A stretch of DNA of 64,000 nucleotides from Flaveria trinervia (taxonomy: Eukaryota; Streptophyta; Magnoliopsida; Asterales; Asteraceae). The notes beneath the pieces were generated by a model. That model did not search any database and was not told the origin of the DNA. It worked only from the letters and a program-made list of their open reading frames with translations. The stretch's first letter is position 1, and every line of letters begins with the position of its first letter. Location of the stretch: NCBI GenBank assembly GCA_025506515.1, contig CM046442.1, positions 11,483,154 through 11,547,153 on the forward strand, read 5' to 3'. Positions 1 through 9,826 of the stretch are shown piece by piece. The translations under genes were made by a program, and so were the position numbers.

Positions 1-179
1 TGAACGAATGTTAACAATGACGTACAATACTGATGAATGAATGTTAATGAACGATTATGGAGGATAATAATAAAATTATCTATTTGTATCTATGATACAT
101 GATCGCATATGAAAGTAAAAAAAACGGTTTTAAATGGAAGAAAAAGTATTTTATTTTATATAACTAGAACTCACTCAGT
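1..179 (+). mobile_element. Truncated gypsy LTR remnant
   Basis: This fragment aligns by eye with the part of the G4 LTR near 51780-51915: a GAACGAATG-rich stretch, then an AATAATA..ATTATCTAT block, a GATCGCAT..AAAGTAA block and the shared ACTAGAACTCACTCAG end. It is in + orientation and stops abruptly at about 178, where unrelated sequence begins. No coding sequence is present. It is probably the 3' part of an old LTR of the G1-G4 chromovirus group, cut by later rearrangement; its 5' part lies outside the window. Confidence 0.6.
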
Positions 180-673
180 CTTTTGAAATTGGATTTCATA
201 CACTTTATCCACTTTAAATCCTTTTTAGGCACCTTAACCTTAGCCCAACATTACAACCCTTAAAATCCCTCTTGATTTTTGTAATGTTTTATGTTTGTTT
301 ACAGAGATGTGATTTGTTTACAAGCCTATGAAATAATGTACATTATTGGTTTTGAGTGTTCCAGGTATACTAGTATATCATCACTAATCCAGAAAACAAA
401 CCGAGATGAGAGATTGATTGTGAAAGGTATGAATGCATGTGTACTAGAAACTTGAAGCAAGTAGACTTGATTGGGTAATTATAGGTTTAACAAAAGAAAT
501 CAAATATTCTTGTTGGGTTGTAACTCTTGAATGACGTAAACCTTGAAACTAGGTATGTTTTGGGACCTTAACTCACACAATGCAATAGGGATCTTAATGT
601 TTTTGATTGATCAGTGTTCAAATGTTACAAGAACGCTTTGCTTAAGGTCAATCAAAGAATAAGTGTGGGGATG
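180..673 (+). mobile_element. 3' internal end of Athila-like gypsy element with polypurine tract
   Basis: Non-coding sequence ends in a purine-rich tract (AAGTGTGGGGA at 661-671) directly before a TGAT start. That arrangement is the polypurine tract and 3' LTR boundary typical of Athila-type plant gypsy elements. No gag, pol or env-like frame is visible here. Assignment to Athila rests on this tract and on the PBS-like sequence of the related LTR at 8634-9801, so it is an inference. Confidence 0.45.
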
Positions 674-1945
674 TGATCGTAGGGTCGTTATTTGATACTT
701 ATAACGTTTAATGGATTTATTTTACATGAATATTAGTGTCGAATATGTGTACTTTGAGTGTGTTAATGTGTGCAGGTGCTAGAAGATAAAAATACATATT
801 TTGGAAGCTTTATGAAAGTATTTGAGCAAGTGGAAGGAGCAGATGTGCAATTACACAAAAATTGAAGTAAAATCAAGTCAATCAGGCATCATCGTATCAA
901 CCGCCGTATCATACTCTGACAAATGTATCAGTCACCGTATCAGTCACCGTATCAATCATAGTATCAGTCACCGTATCAGTCACCGTATCAGTCACCGTAT
1001 CAGTCACCGTATCAGTCACCGTATCAGTCACCGTATCAGTCACCGTATCAGTCACCGTATCAGTCACCGTATCAGTCACCGTATCAGTCATCGTATCAGT
1101 CACCGTATCAGTCACCGTATCAGTCACCGTATCAGTCACCGTATCAGTCACCGTATCAGTCATCGTATCAGTCATCGTATCAGTCATCGTATCAGTCACC
1201 GTATCAGTCACCGTATCAGTCATCGTACCAGTCAACGTACCAGTCACCGTACCGGTCACTATATCAACCATTGTATCCAATCCTAAACAAAATCCAGTGA
1301 ACAAGCTCAGTACAACTTCACGACCGAAGTATCATAGGCTGGGGTCGGTGTATGATACGTCGGTCACCTCAACAACCTTTGGATTTTGTGGAGTTTCTTC
1401 CCTATTTAACCCAATCATTAGGGTTTCGAAGGGGATTTTCCCGCAACGAATTTTAGAAGTTTTCAAGGCGTTATGGGAGTTCTTTTCACCATGATTTCAC
1501 CAGAATCAAGCGTTAACAACATCTAATCAATCATTGAAGATACAAGCATGTCGAAGAGCAGCTATCTTATTCGTAATCACTTTCCGGAGGAGAGTTCTTG
1601 TAAGTGAAGCACTAGGTTTAGTTTGAATTGATGTTTTTGATTATGTTCTCTTGACAAAAGAATATTAATGTACATTTGTTTAAAGTTAAAATACTTGTTT
1701 ATGTTTAACTATTTGTGTGCTTTCATTCGTATTCGGGTTCCTTGCATCCTGAGCAGTTTGCCATGTATGTGAATTCTTTGTATAAATAAGTTGGTAGTCT
1801 GTGAACGAGCGAGTCTTAAAAGTTTGTTTTATAATTTTCACTTTAATCAAACGATTTTGCAAAATCATGTCTATGTGATTCCCAATCAGTTCTTATGAAA
1901 CCAAGAATGAATCTTTGAACTTGAATCTTGATAAAATCTTATTTT
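674..1945 (+). mobile_element. LTR of Athila-like element, 3' end truncated
   Basis: The LTR starts TGAT after the polypurine tract. Its second half (about 1380-1940) is clearly homologous to 9000-9550: shared blocks include GTTTTCAAGGC, GGAGAGTTCTTGTAAGT, the CTTTAATCAAACGATTTTGC stretch and CTTTGAACTTGAATCTTG. The homology stops at about 1945, where copia-derived sequence begins, so the end of this LTR is missing. A 12-bp minisatellite sits in its first half and has no counterpart in the other copy. Confidence 0.55.
925..1271. repeat. 12-bp minisatellite GTATCAGTCACC, about 28 units
   Basis: Near-perfect tandem copies of GTATCAGTCACC run for over 330 bp. Single-base variants (TCATC, CAACG) are grouped near the 3' end. 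More diverged units flank it on both sides (from about 885). Because 12 is a multiple of 3 and the unit lacks stops, both strands carry long artificial open frames, repeating Ile-Ser-His-Arg on + and Thr-Asp-Thr-Val on -. I do not regard either as a gene. The array lies inside an Athila-like LTR. Confidence 0.95.
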
Positions 1946-1995
1946 AAAAAGACAGAATCTAACTACAAACTAAATTTAAAGAGTTAGAGAAAAAT

Positions 1996-4396
1996 ATGTC
2001 TTTGTTAAAACATGAACACTCCAATTACAGGGCTCAAATAAAGGATTTGATTTCCAAGTTGACCAAGGCTCAAACCCAGCCAATATTAACTAAGGCTAAA
2101 GTAATAAAGTATGCTATTGAAGACCATAAATTAACACCATTATTGCATTATCTTCCCATGCAAAAGTATGTTATCAAAACAAAAGTGGATTAGGAACCAA
2201 AGAAATTGCTCCACCACACTCTTACATGTCTGTGAGACAACCAAGATGTGGTACTAAAGAGCAAGAGGTTCCAACTGCTAACCCACTACCCAATAAGAAG
2301 AAGAATGATGCAGTAATGGTTACCACCACAGAGAAGGATAATGTAGAAAACCTTATCCATGCCGCTAATGATCAAACTTTGACCACCAACGCCAAAAGAA
2401 ACAAAATCAAGGCAACAAGAAAAACTGTCAAAAAGGTGACCGAGTCAAAGCTAAAAATAGACCAAAAGAAAAAAGGTATATTTCTTTTAGAAGGATTCCA
2501 AGTGGTTGGAAGCTCTGATCTAGGAAAGAAATGTAGTACCAGCACTCCTATCTAGCTAAAAGATCAGAAGTCAGAGGCAAAAGATGTTGCATAAGAGAAG
2601 AATTGCCAGAAGTAATAGTCCTCAAGCCTATGAAGAGTAACATTGAGTACATAATGTGTGGTCTACATAACCATATGGCTAAATATTGTTACAACAATCC
2701 AACAAACACATATTATGCAAACAATATTAAGTAAGAAGAGTCAAGGAGGGTTTCATATTTAGACCTTATCATACAGTTCAAGTGTTAAAGAAAAGAAAAC
2801 TTGTTTCCAAAGCTAAGTTGCTTTCAGAAGAAACTCATTCTTCTGAAAGGGAAATGGCTTCGGAAGACAAGTAAAAGCAAAAGAAAAGAAACAAAAAGAA
2901 ACTCTCCCAGAAGAAGATTGCTTCAGCAGAAAAGGTGGTGGTAACTGTTTTCAAAAAGAAAGAAGCCTTGAAAGTATGTCTTGCTGCTCAAGTCTCCACA
3001 GGCTCATCTACTTTGATCAACTAAAGTAGGAATGGAAGACCAGAGAATTTGTTTGTAGGCCAAACCTCTTCTTTAGGAACCATAATTAAACCCTTATGCA
3101 TACACTTTGGTTCAATTATCTCATCCATATTAGAAAATCCTAAGATCAACAAGACTTGGGTTTCCAATAGTAACTAACTATTTCATCTTATGTGCAGAGA
3201 TATTCACATAACAAAAATAGCAATTATGGATAGTGGATAGTGTATGTTCTAGGCACATGATAGGGAACAAATATCTTTTTCAACAATTTCAACATTTTGA
3301 TGGAGATCCTATTCATTTTGAAGGTGAAGCTAGGGGATGCATTTCTTGAAAAGTTAGTGTATCTAATGGTAAGTTAAAAGTTAAGAAAGTAAACTTTATC
3401 AAATAGTTATAACATAATCTCTTAAGTATTTCTCAATTATGTGATCAAAAGCACCAAATGCTTTTCATTGAACATGAATGCATTATCCTCAAACTCAGGA
3501 TGACAATTCCTCAGGAATTGATGCTTCTTAGATCTTCCGGGAGAGGGGATATGTACAAGCTATATATGAACAATGCTTTCCTAATAGGTGAAGTATCATG
3601 TTTTCTTTCTAAAGCTAATGGTGACGAGTCAACTTTATTGCACATGGATCTATTTGGTCCCACAAGTATAATGACCATCGGAGGAAATCATGTTGCCTTG
3701 TGATTGTTGATGACTTTATAAGATTTACATGGGTATTCTTTTTAAGAACTAAGATGAAACTTCAAAAACTTTAAATCTTTTATTCTTAATATAAAAAGAA
3801 AATTGATTGTAAGGTAAAGATCATATGAATTGATCAAGGGACTGAGTTTAAGAATCAAGTTCTTGACTCATTTTGTAACTCAAAAAGGATTGCCAGATAA
3901 TATAGTGCTCCTAGAACTCCTCAACAAAATGGTGCTGCTGAGAGGAGAAATGAGGCATTTATTGAGGCTACTAGAACTAGGTTAGTTGATTCAAAGATGC
4001 CTCTAACTTTCTGGGCAGAGGCAGTCAACATTGCATGTTATGTGCAAAACAGGGTTCTTATTGTTAAGCCCCATGGAAAAATCCCTTGTGAGCTCTAGAA
4101 CAAGAGGACATCGTTCATTGGCTTTCTTAGGTCCTTTTGGCAGCAGGTGTACCATACTTAACACAAATGATAATTTGGAAAAAATTGTTGAAAAGGCGGA
4201 TGATATTATCTTTGTTGGATATTCCTCTAACTTTATTGCTTATAGAGTTTATAACATTAAAAATCAACAATTTGAGGAATCATCCAACATTGTTGTAAAT
4301 GAGCATCTTTTTGTAACATCTTTTTGTTGTAAATTATCCAACTTTGAGGCAATCTATGTAACATCTTTTTGTTCATCTCCTTCTCCTTGTAAGTAA
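1996..4396 (+). pseudogene. Ty1/copia gag-pol pseudogene (gag tail, pre-integrase, integrase, start of RT)
   Basis: Broken copia polyprotein read in several + strand frames. Order: a gag-like or spacer part (1996-2555) with a PMQKYV stretch; lysine-rich low-complexity sequence; a gag-pre-integrase segment near 3220-3450 with a frame-shifted DSG..RHM-like motif and an N-L-S-I-S-Q-L-C relic; the start of the integrase core at about 3643 (HMDLFGPT); then at 3828-4080 the integrase second half, with DQGTEFKN, APRTPQQNG and ERRNEAFIEA (the DDE glutamate region) and FWAEAVN. It ends with the FVGYSSN motif found upstream of RT. Stops and frameshifts are frequent and the RT/RNase H are missing. The order and motifs resemble SIRE/Maximus-type copia elements; lineage is an inference. 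No LTR for this copy was recognised. Confidence 0.8.
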
Positions 4397-4399
4397 CCC

Positions 4400-4765
4400 T
4401 TATAATGTATATATCATTTACCAACTGCATAACAAATGCAGTTGCTTTGAGATTGACTCCCCCTTGGTGTGGTGGAAGGTTTCATATTGATTCACCAACT
4501 TATCTTTGTTGATCTTAGTAACTTCACTACTTCCTTCACACATTATCTGTAGTCATCCCATACTGCTTTTGTTGTTCCATATTTTTCTAGCCTTTTTAGT
4601 ACATCCATTTTCAAGGCTTGTGTGAGGATTGAGTAAGCTTTAAGATCAATCATGATTTTCTTAAAATCATCATCATCAAGATTTAAGTTTGGATCTTCAA
4701 TGGGGATTCTAACTGTCTTATATTATGCAGCTTGATTAGCCATGACTGACATGGGGATGTAAGGT
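4400..4765 (-). pseudogene. Ty1/copia gag fragment, opposite strand
   Basis: On the minus strand the sequence encodes a decayed copia Gag N-terminus: an M-A-N-Q-A-A-like start, a PNLNLDDDDFKKI stretch, then AYSILTQALKMDVLKRLEKYGTTK broken by stops, followed by W-x-x-Y-like and KEVVKLL residues. Part of the UBN2/copia-gag helical domain is therefore recognisable, but no intact frame remains. It lies downstream, in minus orientation, of the PBS at 5870-5881 and the LTR at 5888, so it probably belongs to that element. It meets the + strand copia pseudogene head-on at about 4400. Confidence 0.6.
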
Positions 4766-5036
4766 CCTTTGCCTATTAAAATCTAGTAATCTAGATCTAC
4801 ACTGGTAATATAATTCCTAAACCGCATTTTCCACTACTTAAACTCAGATTTTGTGTTAAAGCATAGGCGGGTTAGAAGCATGACCAATTTTAGAAAAAAT
4901 AAATGAGTCCATTTTGATAAAATTATTTTTAGAAGGCTTAAATAATTATTAGATTAATTTTAAGTCCAGATATTTCAAACAGACCAAAGTCTGACTATTC
5001 TTGTATGTTTTCTATGAACAGTAGCAACCTAGGGTT
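4766..5036. other. Non-coding leader of minus copia element
   Basis: About 270 bp, AT-rich, with no frame of note. By position it is the 5' untranslated leader of the minus-strand copia element, interrupted on its right by the solo LTR. The last five bases (GGGTT, 5032-5036) are the left target-site duplication of that insertion. Confidence 0.45.
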
Positions 5037-5602
5037 TGTGAAGTCGCTGGATCGGTAAACATCCGAATGTGTTCTTGACAAAAGGATAAACAACAGCAAA
5101 AACCAAGAGACAATCAATAACAAGAACTATAATTTAATGGTTTCATTAATAAAACCTAATGATTACAAACTCGTTACAACATAAGAATCAAGACTCTTGA
5201 CAAGGAGAGATTGAGCATGATCTCCCCTCTCATCTGGCAGCACCTAGGCTCTGGGAAGACTCCTCTCCAAATCCTTAAACTCTCTACACATTGAAACTAG
5301 TATGTACAAGCCTCAACCCATATTAGATGCGACTGGGCCCATTCGTGCGATTGGACCACGCGTATGGTTCAATCGTACGACTGGACCATACTTATGGTTA
5401 GTCTTACGAATGTCTCAATCGCATCTCTCAGTCGCACGTCTAGTCCATTAGCATGGCTCAGTCATACGACTGAGTCTCATTCACATATGCTCCTACGAAT
5501 GACCCAGTTTCATGTGTTTACAACATATCAGGTGTATTACATTAAGCCTAGACTATTCGACAAGCGAAAGACACACTATATATGACAATATATACTCCAA
5601 CA
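5037..5602 (-). mobile_element. Solo copia-type LTR with perfect 5-bp target duplication
   Basis: 566 bp running TG..CA. On the minus strand it begins TGTTGGAGTATATATTG, a common Ty1/copia LTR start. It is flanked by identical GGGTT copies at 5032-5036 and 5603-5607. No PBS, polypurine tract or internal sequence is present, so it is a solo LTR left by LTR-LTR recombination. It lies in the leader of the older minus copia element. The interior (5330-5510) is a string of CGACTG / ATTCGTGCGATTGG-like motifs closely resembling those in the gypsy LTRs further along. Confidence 0.85.
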
Positions 5603-5607
5603 GGGTT

Positions 5608-5869
5608 TTCTACTAAGATAATAATTTTTTATTTTAGGTCAAATTTTTGATGATGATGATATCTTTGTTTTGATTTTTTTAGAATCTGATGTTTGAATAT
5701 GTTCTTGTGGTTTTGGTTTGGTTAAGTAGTGTAAAAAGTCGATGTTTCAGAGGTTTTTCAACATGAATACATATTAGAAGTCGAAGAACTTGCTAATAGT
5801 AACTCAATCATCAGGCCAATTGATTTTTATTCAGATATGAGATGATTTTAAGTAAATACGAGAGCCAAA
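5608..5869. other. Leader continuation of minus copia element
   Basis: About 260 bp, T-rich on the + strand, with no coding potential. It is bounded by the solo-LTR duplication on the left and the primer-binding site on the right, and is read as the rest of the minus copia 5' leader. Confidence 0.4.
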
Positions 5870-5881
5870 GCTCTGATGCCA
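5870..5881 (-). other. Primer-binding site, initiator tRNA-Met type
   Basis: On the minus strand the sequence is TGGCATCAGAGC, one mismatch from TGGTATCAGAGC, the usual plant retrotransposon PBS complementary to initiator tRNA-Met. It lies six bases downstream of the LTR boundary at 5888. Confidence 0.75.
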
Positions 5882-5887
5882 ATTGAC

Positions 5888-6590
5888 TGGGTATGATAAT
5901 GATATTCTCTGTTGATGTGAATCAATAAGGATTGAATATGATGATCAAGTCAATGATTATTTAGTATAATTAAAAACCAAATATCATTGAATGCTAATCA
6001 TACTCATAAATAATTTTGTATTAATGATGTTGAAAAGGTTATGATGAATGCTAGGGTTTTAGTAAAATATAGTAACTTGACACCATTGAAACATATGACT
6101 ATCCAAGATTTTATATATTCTAGTTGTCCTAAAAGTAGGGTTTTCTATTCTATTTATAGGCTGAGAAAAGGCTTATACAAAATGACTAAACTTCTCTAAA
6201 TCTATACATTAGATGTCTAGTCTAAGAACAAAATTAGTCAGCATTTCTTTAGTTTATCTGCATTGACTAATTCGGATTTCTTGTTCTTCATCAGTATTTT
6301 TACTTGACTTTCAGCATTTGTGTTTGGTCATCAGTATCGACAAATACAAATGAACAAACACTTAGCGCATTTGTCTTCTGAACATCCGCATTAGTTAGTG
6401 CAGATAAACAACTACTTGAAAACATTTATTTAGACAATCCGCGTTTGTATATGCGGATGAACAAAAACTTTTTAATATTTGTTCTTTGGTAATCCGCATA
6501 CACAAATGAACATAGCCAACACTTGTCTTTTATTCAACAGTCTTCACTCACATATCTTTTTGGACTTGTGGGAGTATACCAGCAAAACAA
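5888..6590 (-). mobile_element. 5' LTR of minus-strand copia element
   Basis: The boundary TG next to the PBS is clear at 5888. The outer end is less certain and is placed where resemblance to a PhzF exon resumes; GTATACCA, AGCA or ACCA between about 6580 and 6596 could close it. The minus strand has a TATAAATA box at 6151-6158, suitable for an LTR promoter. The interior has repeated GCGGATGAAC-like and CCGCAT words. The insertion appears to lie inside a PhzF-like exon. No partner LTR is in the window. Confidence 0.65.
6151..6158 (-). promoter_or_regulatory. TATA box of minus copia LTR
   Basis: TATAAATA on the minus strand, preceded by CC and followed by a G-poor stretch toward the PBS. It is about 270 bp upstream of the PBS in transcription direction, a normal U3/R layout for a copia LTR. 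Confidence 0.55.
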
Positions 6591-6619
6591 CCATTAAATA
6601 TGTATCATCCTTTCAATGC

Positions 6620-8633
6620 CCGACAAAGATTTCTCATGAATCTCAAGACAACTAATACATATAAGTAGACATGCCTATTGTATAAGTTTCAAATTAGAAT
6701 GACCTTGAGGTTTCTACGATTTTAACATTTACTTATGATCTTGAAAGTATTTGGTGCCACCATATCACCACTACTGCAAGAAATTACAGAGAGGTGTCGG
6801 AGATGATGGATTGGGATTTGTAGGTTGTGATGTTGACAATGGAGATGGTGGTTGCAGTGGTTGTGATGGTTGCGCTATTGTAGTGGTTCTACTATCATTA
6901 TATGAGTGAGTAATGGTGGAGCTAGTGATGGTAATTTATAGTGGTCACATAAATTGGTGGTGGTGGTGCTAGGTGATTAGTGAAAAGAGGAAAATATTTA
7001 GGAGTGAAGTTTAATGGTAGTGATGGGTCTAATCTAAGTAAATTCTAACTTAATGGGTTTATTAAAAAGATAAGGACATTTTAGTCATTTTAGAAATTTT
7101 ATCGTAAAAAGATAACGGTCATCCATGACGGGGACCATATGTGTTACATTTTTGTAAATGTTTGGACCGAACTTGAAGTTTTTCAAACCTAGGGGCCAAA
7201 AGTGAAAACAGACTTAACCAAAGGGACTTTTCGTATAATTAACTCCGATAATAATTATAGCATGGCACCTAACATGTCGGGAGTTGACTTTTATACTCAT
7301 GTAGTCTTAATTATGGAGTTGATGAGTAATTATTATATCAAATGTAGACATCGATGTCACTCTTTTTGGTTGTTAAAACAGACACATGAGCTAACTTTTC
7401 GAGAAGACTTGAATTAAAGAATAATTTCTTTTTATAACACAAGTTTCTCAAACATTACAAATGACCCTTTTTATCATATACTTGTGATCTTAATAGGATT
7501 TGATACCACCACATCACCACTATTGCAATAAATTTTAGTGTGATATCGGAGATGATGGATTGGGATGTGTAGGTTGCGACGTTGACGATGGAGAGATTGC
7601 AATAGTTGTGACATTTGCATCCTTTGAGTGGTTCTAGTATCACTATAGGCGCGATTAATGGTGGAGCTGGTGATGGTAATTTGTGGTAGTGACAGTATTT
7701 GGTGGTGGTGGTGATGTTAGGTTATTAGTGAAAAGAGGGAAACGTTTAGGGTGAAATTTGGTGGTGGTGGGTCCCACCTAAATAAATTCTAACTTAATAG
7801 GTTTATTTAAAAATGAAGGGTATTTTGGTCACTTTAGAAAATTTAACAGAAAAAGATAACGGTCATCCATGATGGGGGACCATATGTGTTACGTTTTTGT
7901 AAACGTTTGGACTTACCTTGTAGTTTTTCAACCTACAGGCCAAAAGTGAAAACAAATTTAACCATAGTGACCTTTCATGTAGTTAGCTCCGATAATGAAT
8001 ATAGCAAGGCATCTAACATGTTGAAGGTTGACTTTTATAATCGTATTTTTGTCTTAATTGTGTAGTTGATGAGTAATTATTATATCAAATGTAGACATCA
8101 ATGTCACTTTTTTTGTTGTTGAAAAGGATACATGAGCTAACGTTTCGAGAAGGCTTGAATTAAAGAATATTTTCTTTTTATAACACAAGTTACTCAAACA
8201 TTACAAATGACCCTTTTAACGTGTACTTGTGATCTTGATAGGATTTGGTACCACAACATCACCACTATTGCAAGAAATTTCATACAGGTGTTCGGAGATG
8301 ATGGATTATGATGTATAGGTTGTGATATTGATGATGGAGATGCTGGTTGCAATGGTTGTGATGGTTGCACTGTTGTAGTGGTTCTAGTATTATTATAGGC
8401 CCGAGTAATGGTGGAGCTGGTGATGGTAATTTGTGGTGGTGACAATATTTGGTGGTGGTGGTCCTAGGTGATTAGTGAAAAAAGGGAAATGTTTAGGGGT
8501 GAAGTTTAATGGTAGTGGTAGGTACCACCTAAGTAAGTTCTAACTTAATGGGTTTATATAACAAAAGGATATTTTGGTCATTTTAGAAAATTTAACGGAA
8601 AAAGATAACGATCATCCATGATGGGGACCTTAC
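6620..8633 (+). pseudogene. PhzF-like pseudogene with tandemly repeated exon-4 segment
   Basis: 6622-6715 matches exon 3 of the gene at 40292-43044, including the stretch for D-M-P-V-V and the one for N-D-L-E-V-S-T (compare 41385-41480), but with stops and indels. 7205-7330 and 7950-8072 each match exon 4 and its donor: AATAATTA..AGCA..GCACCTAA, GTCGGGA-TTGACTTTT-TACTC and TATGGAGTTGATGAG, followed by the same intron start. These matches sit in a ~745-bp unit present two and a half times. The unit begins near 6742, 7488 and 8232 and also carries a GGTGGTGGT-rich block and a shared AAAAGATAACGGTCATCCATG stretch. The third unit is cut at 8633 by an LTR. Several frames are broken, so no product is expected. 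It is a decayed paralogue of the intact-looking gene about 34 kb away. Confidence 0.7.
6742..8633. repeat. ~745-bp tandem repeat, about 2.5 copies
   Basis: Homologous landmarks recur at a spacing of 746 and then 744 bp: a CTTGA..GGATTTGGTACCAC-ACATCACCACTA start, a GGAGATGATGGATT block, the GGTGGTGGT block, the AACGGTCATCCATGA block and the exon-4-like part. Copies are diverged by many substitutions and small indels, so the duplication is not recent. The third copy is truncated by the LTR starting at 8634. Confidence 0.85.
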
Positions 8634-9801
8634 TGATGTGTTGGTGATAGGTATGAATTTTAGATGTTTAAAAAATTGTTTTTAACCTATTTTTGATAGA
8701 CAATATAATCACTTTGTTACGTGCTTGAAGTATAGGTTAAATAAAGCTTAATGATAACATTAGTTGAGATGGATACAAAGGATAACAAAACTATGGCTTG
8801 AAAGGTGCTGAAAACAAAGCAAATTATGAAAAAATCAGGGAGGTCGTAAGCTATGACCTGAGATTGTAACTTATGACATTGTGCCAAGTTTGTTTGTGAA
8901 CCCTGTAAGACAGAAGGTTTGGTCGTTTAGTTGAAGGTAGGCAGTAACCTACTGCCTATAGGTCGTGAGTTACAGTCTAACGCGATATTTGGATAATTAT
9001 TTCAAATTTTAAATCCTATTTAACCTCAGTTAGTACGGTTTCGAATAGGACTTCTCCCATGTGAATTTTGGACGTTTTCAAGGCATTTTTAGAGTTCTTT
9101 TCACCACAGTTTCACCCGAACAAGCTTTAACAACATCTAATGAAGCATTGAAGATCCAATCATGCCAATTAGCGGCTAACTAGTTCGTAATCATTTTCGG
9201 GAGGAGAGTTCTTGTAAGTCAAGCACTAGGTTTAATTTGAATTAATTTTTTGGGTTATATTCTTTTGACAAAAGAATATAATTTATATGTTTGTTTAAAG
9301 TTAAAAGACTTGTTTATGTTTAAGTATTTGTGTGCTTTCATCCGCATTTGGTTTTCTTGTATCGTGAACAGTTTGTCATGTGTATGAATTCTTTGCATAA
9401 ATGAGTTGGTAAGTGTGTGAACGTGCGAGTCTTAAAAGTTTATTTCATAACTATCACTTTAATCAAACGATTTTGCAAAGGCATCTCTATGTAATTCCTA
9501 ATCAATTATAATGAACTTAGTGTGAATCTTTGAACTTGAATCTTGAAAGTGGTTGCCTTTTTCTCATAATTTCAAAACTCATTATCATGTTTGTTGCTTT
9601 CTTTATTATTTTCATTCAATTTAGCTTTACGTTTAAATAAAAACCCCAAATATTTTATGTTTAATATTTTCGTTTCATGTTTTAAGTTCCTAGTTTGCAC
9701 TTTCCACCAATTCCCTATGGAGATGACCTTACTTGCACATACGAGTTATAGGTAGTTAAGTCTTTAATTTTAACTTGTTTTTATCCAAACACGATAACAC
9801 A
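8634..9801 (+). mobile_element. 5' LTR of Athila-like element
   Basis: The LTR runs TGATGTG..AACACA and interrupts the third 745-bp repeat. Its second half is homologous to 1380-1940. The end contains CCCTATGGAGATGACC and a TTACTTGCACATACGAG stretch, common near the U5 end of plant Athila/Tat LTRs, and a PBS-like sequence follows. No minisatellite is present in this copy. Confidence 0.6.
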
Positions 9802-9809
9802 ATCAAAAA

Positions 9810-9826
9810 GGTGTCGTTGCGGGGGA
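9810..9826 (+). other. Primer-binding-site-like sequence (Athila type)
   Basis: GGTGTCGTTGCGGGGGA lies nine bases after the LTR end. It resembles GGCGCCGTTGCCGGGGA, the Athila-type PBS, with a few C/T and C/G changes. The tRNA pairing is inferred from that similarity. Confidence 0.5.

Noticed and set aside
925..1271. CRISPR-like array
   Set aside because: Units are contiguous 12-mers without spacers and the setting is a plant retrotransposon.
822..1304. Two long overlapping frames over the minisatellite, one per strand
   Set aside because: They are produced by a 12-bp unit without stops; no start context, conserved domain or flanking coding sequence supports a protein.
6770..6800. CACTA transposon end at CACTACTGCAAGAAAT in the 745-bp repeat
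   Set aside because: It has extra bases relative to CACTACAAGAA, varies between the repeat units, and no subterminal repeats or partner end were found.
8194..8445. 83-codon minus frame rich in Thr, Ser and Pro
   Set aside because: It lies over the GGTGGT-rich part of the tandem repeat and is not kept in the other two units.
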